A DNA stretch of 12,784 nt from Micrococcaceae bacterium UBA6021 (GCA_002427975.1 DIZT01000134.1:23469-36252); one strand, 5' to 3'. Positions 6,355-12,784 are shown, counted from the first letter of the stretch. The notes: generated from the letters alone by a model not told the origin. Made by a program: numbers and translations.

Positions 6355-7648
6355 ATGTCCGTTTCAGTGAAGTCCTCCGCAGAGGTCGCGCCTACGCCTG
6401 CAACCGCCGGCACTCAATCCAAGGTCCTCGCCCAGCGCACTCTCGCTGCCCGTCCCTCAGAAGTACGCAAAGTGTTCAGGGCCGCGCAGCGGCCCAACGT
6501 GATCTCCTTCGCCAACGGAGCACCATACCTCGGCGCGCTGCCGTTCGACCGCATCGCCGTGGATGCCCAGCGGATCCTGCTCGAGAGCGGCGAACGCTCC
6601 TTCCAGTACGGGGCCAGCAACGGCATTCCAGAGCTGCGCGCCCACATAGCCGAACTCATGAAACTTGAGGGCATCACGGCAAGCCCGGAACAAGTCCTTG
6701 TGACAGCGGGAAGCCAGCAGGCACTCGACGTCGCCGCGCGCGTCCTTGTTAACCCCGGCGACGTGATCTTCGCCGAGGCGCCGTCGTACGCCGGCGGAAT
6801 GGCCGTGTTCACCAGCTACGAGGCCGAAATCGTGCATGTGCCGATGGACGCCGACGGGATTATCCCCGATGAACTCGAGCGGCTTATTGGCGAGGTTCGC
6901 GCAGCCGGAAAGACTGCTAAAGGCCTTTACACCATCCCCAACTTCCAAAACCCAGGAGGTGTTAACCTTTCTGCGCAACGTCGCCTGCAGGTTGGCGAGA
7001 TCTGCCGCAGCAACGACCTCCTGATCTTCGAAGACAACCCCTACGGCCTTCGGATTCGATGGTGAGACCATGCTGGCCATCCAGCCGAGCTTCGAAGAGA
7101 TCACACTCTACTTCGGTTCATTCTCCAAGATGATCGCCCCGGGCCTTCGCGTAGGTTGGGTCCTTCCGCCGGAATGGCTCTACGGCCACCTGGTCAACGC
7201 CAGCGAGACCTCGCAGCTGAACCCCTCGGTCTTTTCCCAGCAGCTCATCGGCGCCTATCTGGACAACCCCGCCTGGCAGGACAAGCTCGCCGAATACCGC
7301 GGGATCTACCGTGAGAAGTTCAACGCACTGGTTGAAACCCTCGAAGAAGTCATGCCCCCCGGCACCACCTGGAACCGTCCCACCGGCGGCTTCTACCTCT
7401 GGATCAAGGTCCCGGAAGGAATTGACACCGAGGCCCTGGTCTACGAGTGCATCGAACGCGGTGTGGTGTACGTTCCCGGCACGGCGTTCTACACCGACGG
7501 GAGCGGGCAAAGCGAATTGCGGATGTCCTTCTGCTTGCCGTCCCTGGCGGATATCCGCAAGGGCGCCGGCATCCTCGGCGAAGTGTTCCGCGACGCGGCC
7601 TCCAAGGTGGTACCCAGCAATCTTTCAACTCTGCCGGTTACGGGGTAG
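6355..7648 (+). pseudogene. PLP-dependent aminotransferase (fold type I) broken by a 2-base frameshift
   Basis: The two halves together encode about 431 residues of a class I/II aminotransferase of the 2-aminoadipate/aromatic type. The ATG at 6355 has an AAAGGA ribosome site. Visible motifs: FQYGASNGIPELR, the cofactor-phosphate region TAGSQQALDVA, YTIPNFQNPGG, IFEDNPYGL, and in the second half GSFSKMIAPGLRVGW, whose Lys (codon 7127-7129) would bind PLP. After DNPYGL the first frame runs to TGA at 7063-7065, while the family sequence continues in another frame as GFDGETMLAI. The region is two bases short, as if one CT or TC unit of a short CTCTT tract near 7046-7053 was lost. No other stops are present, so the damage is recent or a sequencing error. 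Enzymes of this type transfer an amino group from an amino acid to a 2-oxoacid. The permease remnant starts 7 bp downstream, suggesting a former amino-acid uptake and use operon. Confidence 0.85.
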
Positions 7649-7655
7649 AAGATTC

Positions 7656-8490
7656 ATGTCATCCATTGAAACTCGTGCCGACGACGCCACGACGCCCAAA
7701 GAATCAGCCCGATACCTGCGTCGAAGCCGGCGATGAGGGCGACCGCAAGACGATGTCCAACTTCCTGATCCAGATGATCTCCTTGGGTGGAGCGATCGGG
7801 GACGGGGCTGTTCCTCGGCCTGGGGTCGCGTCTCGAGAGTGCCGGGCCGGCGTTGCTCATCGCTTACGCCGCCACAGGCGTTGTTGCCTAGCTGTTTATT
7901 CGGGCAATCGGGGAACTAGCCATGCACCATCCCAGCACCGGGTCACATGTCTCCTATGCCAGGGAGTTTATCGGACACCGCCTTGCGCACGGGACCGGGC
8001 GGCATACTGGCGTCGGGGAAGGCAGGGCGGTAGCCATCTATCTGCAGTACTGGGGGCCGCACCTGGACGGCCGGATCGCGGCCCTGATTGCCTGGCTTAT
8101 GCTCGTAGGCTCTTCTCCGGCGGATTCTGCACACAGGGCCACCTTGCCGTGATGCTGGTCAGCCAAGGCGTCGTGTTCTCCTATGCCGGCACTGAGATAG
8201 CTGCGGCGGGCGGCGGCCGGCAGCGAGAATCGACATCCCGCCACACACCAGGTCAACGAACTCGGTGCGGGCATTCGGACGAAATGACTTGACAATGAAA
8301 CGCTCAATCAATCAGAGCGTTGCCGCGACCATATGACTTTGACAGCGTCGATTTCAGGGATCAATGCAACGCTTTATGCCGCGGTGCGGGCCGTCCGGAC
8401 GCTCGCTTCTAACACTGAAGCTCCGCTCCGAAGTTCACTGCGGAGATGACAAAGGGCGGCGTACCGATCGGAAGCCTCAGTGCCGTGGGC
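7656..8490 (+). pseudogene. Amino-acid permease (APC family), heavily degraded
   Basis: Pieces of one permease of the GabP/AnsP type can be followed in order through several frames: MSSIETRADDATTPKESARYLRR from the ATG at 7656; MSNFLIQMISLGGAIG; then, after one extra G, TGLFLGLGSRLESAGPALLIAYAATGVVA ending in a TAG; then LFIRAIGELAMHHPSTGSHVSYAREFIG; AVAIYLQYWGPHLDGRIAALIAWLML; QGVVFSYAGTEIAA; and finally INATLYAAVRAVRTLAS with TKGGVPIGSLSAVG near 8450-8490. Several frameshifts, one internal stop and missing helices show a dead gene. The conserved order and GAIGTGLF/VSYARE/FSYAGTE motifs make the family call solid, while the substrate is unknown. It directly follows the aminotransferase pseudogene. 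The 3' end is approximate and meets the end of the convergent integrase remnant. Confidence 0.8.
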
Positions 8491-9040
8491 GACATCTCTG
8501 TCTGAGGCCAGCGCCAGGAACGGCGAACGACATCGGGACCTCCCCGCCGTCGTCCGTTTCTGCGTGTGTAGAGCAACGGCCAGGGCTGACCACGAGGGGG
8601 AGCTGCCGGGTTTCGCGGATCCTGGCCATCGCCGAGTCGTATGAGGCCCGAACGGTGGTGACTGCGAGGTCGGCGTAGCGGGTTGTCATCTTGGGAGTGA
8701 CATGGCCCAGCAGCGCCATGAGAGCCTGTAGGGTCATGCCGGCGTTGACCAGTTCGGTCGCGTAGGTGTTGCGGGGTGACGTGCTCGGCTGTTCCGTCGG
8801 GGCGGACGAGTCGGGCAGCCCGCACCGCGTCGTCAAGGCCGCGGCGGATCCGGGTTGTTCCGATTCGGGTGCCGCGCAGGGTGAACGGAAGTCTGCGGGG
8901 CGGCCGGTCCGCGGATGGGGTAGTGCCCGCTGGGAACCCCGTTCGCCCATCCATTGGTCCAGAGCGGCCAGGGTCGCGTCATCGAGAGGGGCCACGCGTT
9001 CGGTGTTGAGTTTGCCTAGCGGGACCTTGAGCCAGGTGCG
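8477..9040 (-). pseudogene. Tyrosine recombinase (integrase) remnant, C-terminal domain
   Basis: Reading leftwards from 9040: RTWLKVPLGKLNTERVAPLDD, typical of the catalytic domain, then a frame change carrying RGTRIGTTRIRRGLDDAVRAA and AEHVTP, then back to the first frame with YATELVNAGMTLQALMALLGH and MTTRYADL. H98 of the last frame and the nucleophilic Tyr (codon 8677-8675) are present. The H-x-L-R-H box expected between AEHVTP and TYATEL is missing: about ten bases are gone and only a scar remains, so the second catalytic arginine is lost. The N-terminal DNA-binding part and the first catalytic arginine are absent because the fragment joins a sugar kinase remnant at about 9040. Intact enzymes of this family integrate or excise mobile DNA. 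This copy cannot be active. Confidence 0.82.
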
Positions 9041-9318
9041 CCGCCGGTGGCGGCGAGGCCGATCAGGAATGCACCCTTGGCTCCGACGTCGGTGTCAGTG
9101 GACCGCAGCACCGGGATGCCGGTGACGTCGGCGATCAGCTGCAGCCACAGCGCACTGGCTGCTCCTCCGCCGCAGACCCGCAGTTCCGTGGGGGAGTCTC
9201 CGGAGGCGGTGGGGCAGTCCCGGATGACCAGGGTAAGTCCTTCCAGAACGTCCCGGGCCAGGGGATCCAGGAACGGCGCCCCCTCGCCGGCGGGGGAAGA
9301 ATAGGGCAGGAACCTCCT
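9040..9318 (-). pseudogene. FGGY-family carbohydrate kinase fragment
   Basis: The fragment matches the C-terminal ATPase domain of FGGY sugar kinases such as xylulokinase. FLPYSSPAGEGAPFLDPLAR corresponds to the family's FLPYLxGERxPxxDPxAR, LEGLTLVIRDC to the helix after it, LRVCGGGAASALWLQLIADVTG to the GGGA..S..W.Q..AD signature, and VGAKGAFLIGLAATGG to the final helix. The roughly 25 residues usually found between DPLAR and the next helix are deleted. The N-terminal sugar-binding domain and the extreme C-terminus are missing. At about 9040 the coding sequence changes abruptly into integrase sequence in the same orientation. Intact relatives phosphorylate pentoses or polyols using ATP. No related sugar genes are nearby, so this is debris from rearrangement. 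Confidence 0.78.
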
Positions 9319-9324
9319 GCGCCC

Positions 9325-9342
9325 GGGGCATCCGGATGCCCC
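9325..9342. repeat. Perfect 18-bp palindrome beside the kinase fragment
   Basis: GGGGCATCC joined to GGATGCCCC is a perfect palindrome with no loop. It is bracketed by two direct copies of CTCCTGCGCC (9314-9323 and 9350-9359). It sits where recognisable kinase coding sequence ends, so it may be tied to the rearrangement that truncated the gene. Confidence 0.5.
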
Positions 9343-9426
9343 TCCCAAGCTCCTGCGCCGAACACCTATGGGTATGTAGCGGAGCCCTTCAAGGCGGAGC
9401 CGTCCCCTGCGTCAAGTAGGCAGGGC

Positions 9427-10326
9427 TCATGAAATTTGAGCGGCGTGCATTTCAGCGTACGCTTCGAAGCGAACCTGCTCCGGCTGTGGGGTCGGCGGGG
9501 AAGTCGGCACCGGCGCGGCGGCCGGGCACCGGTAGTTGTAGTCGAGGTTTCCTTCGGTGAACTGGGTTGTCGTGACGATCCCGCCGGGCGTGAGAGGGGC
9601 AGCTGCACAGTTCTCCTGCGCGGACGATGTTGATTCTGCACCCGGGAGCCAGTCCTTAAGTGTGTAGAGGTTGCTGCCGGGATTGACTTTGCCCACGATC
9701 TTGCCGAACTGATACGTCGTGGAATAGATGCCTACTTCTGCGCCAGTGCTCTTCAGGTACGCGGTCATGCCTTCCAGCTCTGCAGCATTGGCGGCCGTGT
9801 CGGATAACCAGCTGTTTCCGGTTTCAACATCCAGCCACCACATATGGCGGACGACGTCGTCGCCCGCTTCCTTCAGGCTCGCGACGTCGTCGAAGGCCAT
9901 GGCGTACCCATGAACGTATACACAGGCCGGGGACCCTGTGCCATCGCACGTCCCGTAGGGGTCACTGACATCGATACCCCGGTAGGTGTTGGTTGCAGGC
10001 CACCACAAGGACTCCACGGGCTCTGTTGCGGCGGTGTTCACATACACCGCCGCCGGAGTGCCTCCCGTCGCATCTGAACTGTGGTTTGCCCAGGCCAGTT
10101 GGGTGGCTAAACATGGGTTGATTGTGTCTGGCCGGCCGCCGTTCACACCTACGATCGCGAATGCCGGGGGTGCAGGAAGATCACCGCCGCACTGGGGCCA
10201 GGAGATGTCGTTGCCCAGCACGACGGCGTTGTCGAGTGCCGCCCCTGTTTCGACGTCTCCGTGCGCCGGGCTCGCTTGCCATGCGAAAAGCAGGCACGCA
10301 GCAACAAGCATTTTTATGGACTTCAT
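9427..10326 (-). CDS. Secreted GH25/DUF1906-like protein
   Basis: An intact 299-residue exported protein. Residues 1-23 form a signal peptide (MKSIKMLVAACLLFAWQASP, then a likely cut after AHG). The mature part resembles glycoside hydrolase-like TIM-barrel proteins of Actinobacteria: GNDISWPQC at 38-46 opens the domain, IVGVNGG follows at 58-64, MWWLDVETGNSW at 162-173 supplies acidic residues where catalytic acids lie in GH25, and AEVGIYSTTYQFGKIVG at 196-212 is another conserved block. Six cysteines in the mature chain (46, 72, 127, 135, 240, 267) suggest three disulphides. A proline-rich stretch (about 268-283) and a short tail end the protein. Relatives are thought to act on cell-wall polymers, but the activity of this group is unproven. 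The ATG at 10326 has only a distant G-rich ribosome site. It is the only clearly intact larger gene in the accessory half and has no operon partner. Confidence 0.78.
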   Translation of the reverse strand: MKSIKMLVAACLLFAWQASPAHGDVETGAALDNAVVLGNDISWPQCGGDLPAPPAFAIVGVNGGRPDTINPCLATQLAWANHSSDATGGTPAAVYVNTAATEPVESLWWPATNTYRGIDVSDPYGTCDGTGSPACVYVHGYAMAFDDVASLKEAGDDVVRHMWWLDVETGNSWLSDTAANAAELEGMTAYLKSTGAEVGIYSTTYQFGKIVGKVNPGSNLYTLKDWLPGAESTSSAQENCAAAPLTPGGIVTTTQFTEGNLDYNYRCPAAAPVPTSPPTPQPEQVRFEAYAEMHAAQIS

Positions 10327-10643
10327 TCTTGGGCCCCCGATTCCGGAACTGACAGCAACGGGCCTTTAGGCGGCCCACTTGGCAGCCTAAGAGGCTCTGC
10401 CTTGAGGGTCATGGGTGTCCGGTACTGGAGTTTTGGAAGCCATTCGGGGAATCGCACCTGCGGTGTACCCGTTTCTGCAGGCCTTCCTACTTGGATCAGC
10501 GGATCCCATCGCCAGTGGACCATCCGGTCGCTACGGCGGCAGGCATGCCAGTGGAGTCCTGAGCCCCAACATCAACCAATACAAGGCAGTTTTTTGATCC
10601 TAGTTCTGATTCCCGATCTCGTGCCAAGGGACCGTTCCACGGG
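10327..10643. other. Spacer upstream of the secreted-protein gene
   Basis: No coding region is supported. Next to the secreted-protein start are GC-rich inverted repeats: GGGCC-N7-GGCCC (10361-10377) and AGCCT-AAG-AGGCT (10386-10398). On the minus strand they would fold in the 5' leader of that gene, but they match no riboswitch class I can recognise. Nothing else is identified up to the first insertion sequence. Confidence 0.4.
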
Positions 10644-10647
10644 CTAG
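10644..10647. repeat. Target duplication CTAG, left of IS A
   Basis: CTAG directly abuts the left inverted repeat of the first insertion sequence. The same four bases are found at 11564-11567 and 12390-12393. Confidence 0.6.
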
Positions 10648-11563
10648 GGCATGGCTCCTAAAGACTGGAGTGGTTGTATGGATACTTGACGGGTGTCTCG
10701 TACTTCTGTTTTGACTGATGGCCAGTGGGCTCGGATCCAACCCTTGCTGCACTCATCCGATGGTGGTCAGGGTCGTCCGTTCCGGGATGACCGCCGTGTG
10801 GTCGAGGGAATCATGTACCGGTATGGGTGCGGGACGGCGTGGCGTGATGTGCCCACCGGGTTCGGCCCTTGGCAGACCGTCTGGAAGCGGCACCGCCGCT
10901 ACAGCGGCGACGGTACATCGGACAAGATCCTGGCAGCGCTGCTGACGGAAGGGGACTTCCGCCGCGACGTAGATTGTCTGTTTCGATCGATTCAACGGTG
11001 AACCGTACCCACTAGCACGGCACCAATCTTCCCCGCACCACAGGGGGACCGCCGAATTACATGAATCTGTTTACTGAACTCCCGATCATGCCATTGGCCG
11101 CACCAAAATTCATGCCCTGGTCGATGGTAAGGGCCGGCCCCTGACTTTGCTGGTCGCCTCTGGCCAGCGCGGGGACGCACCGAATTTCCCGCATCTGACG
11201 AAGCACTTGAAGGTCAACGGGCCGGTCCGGGCAGGCCGCGGACTCGCCCGGACCGCGTGCGCGGGGACAAGCCTATTCATCCCCGTGCGATCCGGACGCA
11301 CACGCCTGAACGAGGCATCGCCGCGGTGATCCCGGAACCTGCCGAACAAAAAGGCCACCGGAAACGGCGAGGCACCACCGGCGGACGACCTCCGGCCTTT
11401 GACAAGGAAGACTACAAAGGTCGGAACGTCGTCGCGCGGAACTTCAATACCTTCAAGCAATGGCGCGACTGGCCACCCGCTGCGACAAGCTCGCACTCAC
11501 CTACCGAGGGGGCGCCGTCCTCCGCGCCAGCAGCATCTGGCTGACAGTATAAGGAGACACGCA
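10648..11563 (+). mobile_element. Degenerate IS5-family insertion sequence (IS A)
   Basis: A 916-bp element with a plus-strand transposase remnant. The ends are imperfect inverted repeats: the left end reads GGCATGGCTCCTAAAGACTG and the right end, reverse-complemented, reads TGCGTGTCTCCTTATACTG, agreeing in GC.TG.CTCCT and ACTG. Both ends are flanked by CTAG, in keeping with the CTAR/YTAR-type duplications made by IS5-family elements. Size and organisation fit the IS427-like group. The several mutations in the transposase show an old, inactive copy. The right flank is shared with the next element. Confidence 0.78.
10693..11552 (+). pseudogene. IS5-family transposase, frameshifted and with internal stop
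   Basis: The GTG at 10693 starts MSRTSVLTDGQWARIQPLL, the usual N-terminus, continuing with RPFRDDRRVVEGIMYRYGCG and AWRDVP. A base is lost near 10975, which ends that frame at TGA 10999-11001; the family sequence continues in another frame as SIDSTVNRTH, where S-I-D-S provides the first DDE aspartate. A TAG at 11013-11015 replaces the expected glutamine of H-Q-H. Later blocks appear in further frames: GRTKIHALVDGKGRPLTLLVA, VRGDKPIHPRAIRTHTPERGI with the second aspartate, and EDYKGRNVVARNFNTFKQWR, where the glutamate expected in N-V-V-E-R is replaced by Ala. So the third catalytic residue also appears lost. The final words LALTYRGGAVLRASSIWLTV end at TAA 11550-11552. Some IS5 elements use one programmed frameshift, but the extra stop and multiple shifts show decay. 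Confidence 0.85.
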
Positions 11564-11567
11564 CTAG
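11564..11567. repeat. Target duplication CTAG shared by IS A and IS B
   Basis: These four bases are at once the right flank of IS A and the left flank of IS B. Only one copy lies between the two elements. Confidence 0.6.
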
Positions 11568-12389
11568 GGTGTGTTGCTAAAGCCCTGATTTGATCCAGAT
11601 CAGGGCCGAGGCGAGCGTGACGCCAGCGAGGTAGTTGCGTGCTGTTTTGTCGCTTCTGGTCGCGATGCCACGCCATTGTTTAAGCCGGTTGAAGCAGCGT
11701 TTAACGACATTTCGGCCTTTGTAGGCTTCCTTGTCGAAGGATCGGGGGCCGTCCGTCTTTGTAACCGCGCCGAGCCCGTCCTGCGATCTGTTCTGACCGC
11801 TCGGGTATCGTGACCTTGATTCCCCTGTCGGCTGGGTAGCCGCGGTTGGCGCTGGAGGTGTACGGGCCCGCAGCATAGAGCGCCGCCGTCGGTGGCAAGG
11901 TGGATTTTGCACGTCATTCCTCCCGTGGACTTGCCGAGCGCATGGTCGCCCGGCTCCTCATCACCGAGTTTCTTGTAATTCTGCGGTGCCCCCTGTGGCG
12001 CGGGTAAGGGTGGCGCCATGCTGATGCACACGGGTGATCGTCGCGTCCACCGACACGGTCCAGTCGACATCACCGGCACGCTGGCCAGCTGCCTGCACGG
12101 CCGCGAGAACACTGGCCCAGGTACCGTCTCTGGACCAGTCCGCGAAGCGCCCGTAGATCGAGTTCCAGTTCCCGAACCTCTCGGGCACATCACGCCAGGG
12201 CGCCCCGGTGCGGAACCTCCAGACGATGCCCTCGACCGTCCGCCGCATGTCCATGATCGGACGCCCGTTCCACTTCCACACCGGGAAATGCGGAGCCATC
12301 ATAGCCCACGCCTTGTCAGAAATTTCCTGCCTCGCTGCCATAAATCAAGCCTGACGGAAATCAGCCCTCAGAGGGTTTAGCAACACACC
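11568..12389 (-). mobile_element. Degenerate IS5-family insertion sequence (IS B)
   Basis: An 822-bp element with perfect 14-bp terminal inverted repeats, GGTGTGTTGCTAAA at 11568-11581 and its reverse complement at 12376-12389, and with CTAG immediately outside each end (11564-11567 and 12390-12393). It carries one minus-strand transposase remnant. The perfect ends suggest a younger insertion than IS A, whose ends are imperfect. It is a different element from IS A: end sequences and transposase sequences differ, although both belong to IS5-like groups. Confidence 0.85.
11577..12341 (-). pseudogene. IS5-family transposase, frameshifted
   Basis: From ATG 12341 leftwards: MAARQEISDKAWAMMAPHFP, RPIMDMRRTVEGIVWRFRTG, APWRDVPERFGNWNSIYGRF and WTVSVDATITRVHQHG, where V-D-A-T holds the first DDE aspartate. 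This frame ends near 11961. The continuing family sequence is split over other frames: PGDHALGKSTGG and KIHLATDGG, then SANRGYPADRGIKVTIPERS, then a last block FDKEAYKGRNVVKRCFNRLKQWRG with ATRSDKTARNYLAGVTLASALIW, ending at TAG 11577-11579 inside the terminal repeat. The stretch normally running from the KIHLATDG block to the second catalytic aspartate is largely deleted, and N-V-V-K-R replaces the usual N-x-V-E-R, so the catalytic glutamate is also gone. This copy cannot produce an active transposase. Confidence 0.85.
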
Positions 12390-12393
12390 CTAG
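12390..12393. repeat. Target duplication CTAG, right of IS B
   Basis: CTAG directly abuts the right inverted repeat of the second element and matches the copies at 10644-10647 and 11564-11567. Confidence 0.6.
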
Positions 12394-12467
12394 GGGTCTG
12401 AGGGCCGCTGCCCGGTCATGCAGTGGTCCGCCGATCGGATCATGAATGGTTTCAAGGAGGTGAAATC

Positions 12468-12644
12468 GTGATGGAAAGTCCAGCGACTGAGCATGCCGCG
12501 CGGCATGCTCAGGAGTCCACAATGAGCGCGGGCATGACCCGGTCGCAGTCACGTGTGGACTCCTCCGGCAGAATCGATTTTCTGAGACAACGAAGCTGCG
12601 CACCCCCTCGATGCGGGGTGCGGCAGTTGGCATGGGGCCCTTGA
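12468..12644 (+). CDS. Short reading frame with an ideal ribosome site (58 codons)
   Basis: AAGGAGG at 12454-12460 is a full match to the anti-Shine-Dalgarno end of 16S rRNA and stands 7 bases before GTG 12468 and 10 before ATG 12471. The predicted peptide (ESPATEHAARHAQ, then SSGRIDFLRQRSCAPPRCG) is basic, without signal peptide or membrane segment, and resembles nothing I know. Part of it is encoded by a 26-bp perfect palindrome and two hairpins, which is odd for a normal gene, so it could instead be a leader peptide, the truncated start of a lost gene, or chance. Its 3' end comes 13 bp before repeat copy B. Only the ribosome site speaks clearly for translation. Confidence 0.3.
   Translation: MMESPATEHAARHAQESTMSAGMTRSQSRVDSSGRIDFLRQRSCAPPRCGVRQLAWGP
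12487..12512. repeat. Perfect 26-bp palindrome
   Basis: CTGAGCATGCCGC is followed directly by its reverse complement, giving 13-bp arms with no spacer. It can form a cruciform or a binding site for a dimer. It shares its last two bases with the next inverted repeat. Confidence 0.75.
12511..12564. repeat. Inverted repeat with 11-bp arms
   Basis: AGGAGTCCACA (12511-12521) and TGTGGACTCCT (12554-12564) are exact inverse copies separated by 32 bases. The arm element TGTGGAC recurs in the dyad at 12660-12678. As RNA this would fold into a long-loop hairpin. Confidence 0.65.
12599..12622. repeat. Inverted repeat with 8-bp arms
   Basis: CGCACCCC (12599-12606) and GGGGTGCG (12615-12622) form an 8-bp stem over an 8-base loop. 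There is no T-tract on either side, so it is not an evident terminator. Confidence 0.55.
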
Positions 12645-12657
12645 TGCGGAGAATTGG

Positions 12658-12784
12658 GGGTGTGGACACTGTCCACACTTCGGCCGTCGGACTGGGTCGT
12701 ACATCGGTCGGATCGGGCCGGATTCCGCATGTTTCCGGGGGCGCCCAGTGTTTGCAAGGGCGGGAGTCCGGTTCGAGTCCCACC
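12658..12784 (+). repeat. tRNA-end-like repeat, copy B (contig end)
   Basis: This 127-bp segment is the diverged partner of copy A (5290-5414), in direct orientation and about 7.4 kb away. It opens with a perfect dyad, GTGTGGACA-C-TGTCCACAC (12660-12678), at the same place as the imperfect dyad of copy A but with different bases in the arms. It shares CGGGCCGGAT, GCAAGGGC and the terminal GGTTCGAGTCCCACC with copy A. As in copy A, the 5' T-stem strand (TCCGG) does not pair with the 3' strand, so it is not a functional tRNA. The sequence stops right after the tRNA-like end, so the downstream part cannot be compared. Confidence 0.6.

Noticed and set aside
10327..10440. Riboswitch upstream of the secreted-protein gene
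   Set aside because: Inverted repeats are present, but the conserved bases of c-di-AMP, c-di-GMP or other known classes could not be found.
10960..11020. Programmed frameshift in the IS A transposase
   Set aside because: IS5-like elements can use one programmed shift, but here several shifts, a TAG and a changed catalytic position point to decay.
12361..12783. Minus-strand reading frame beginning MGLEP at the right end
   Set aside because: Same artefact from copy B; it then runs through palindromes and the end of IS B.
1..12784. CRISPR array, toxin-antitoxin pair or defence island
   Set aside because: No regularly spaced repeats, no paired small toxin/antitoxin genes and no recognised defence domains were seen.

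Overview
The window looks like one complete short-read contig of a high-GC actinobacterium, most likely a member of the Micrococcaceae such as Arthrobacter or a close relative. This rests on GC-rich coding with GTG and TTG starts, a mycothiol-dependent enzyme family, actinobacterial protein families and a catechol-branch aromatic pathway. The genus is inference. The first 16 bases are a Nextera (Tn5 mosaic-end) adapter remnant, and the last 127 bases are a second, diverged copy of a repeat seen near 5.3 kb, so the right end probably marks an assembly break.

Left region (17-5205) is conserved, intact chromosome. It starts with the 3' end of a LuxR-type regulator gene. A minus-strand block of aromatic catabolism follows: an AAHS-family major facilitator, then lysR-catB-catC. 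The LysR gene is translationally coupled to catB (TGATG overlap) and has its own good promoter and a palindromic operator candidate. CatB and CatC convert cis,cis-muconate to muconolactone and then to 3-oxoadipate enol-lactone. The transporter probably brings in the inducing aromatic acid or muconate. Catechol 1,2-dioxygenase is not in the window. A mycothiol-dependent maleylpyruvate isomerase-family gene is divergent from the transporter.

Right region (5206-12784) is an accessory, decaying region. It opens with repeat copy A, whose 3' 15 bases match the universal tRNA T-arm/3' end, followed by a strong intrinsic terminator. Then come a gene-poor stretch, a small hypothetical gene and a row of broken genes: a fold-type I aminotransferase with one 2-base frameshift, a multiply broken amino-acid permease directly behind it, a tyrosine recombinase fragment lacking its H-x-x-R box, and an FGGY sugar kinase fragment fused end to end with that recombinase. 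One intact secreted GH25/DUF1906-like protein survives among them. Next are two different, both degenerate, IS5-family elements in tandem with the pattern CTAG-IS-CTAG-IS-CTAG, so they share the middle target duplication. The window ends with about 390 bp dense in perfect palindromes and a short reading frame with an ideal ribosome binding site, leading into repeat copy B.

I see no clear new defence, toxin or biosynthetic system. The least explained signals are the pair of tRNA-end-like repeats with a conserved dyad, and the palindrome cluster next to copy B.
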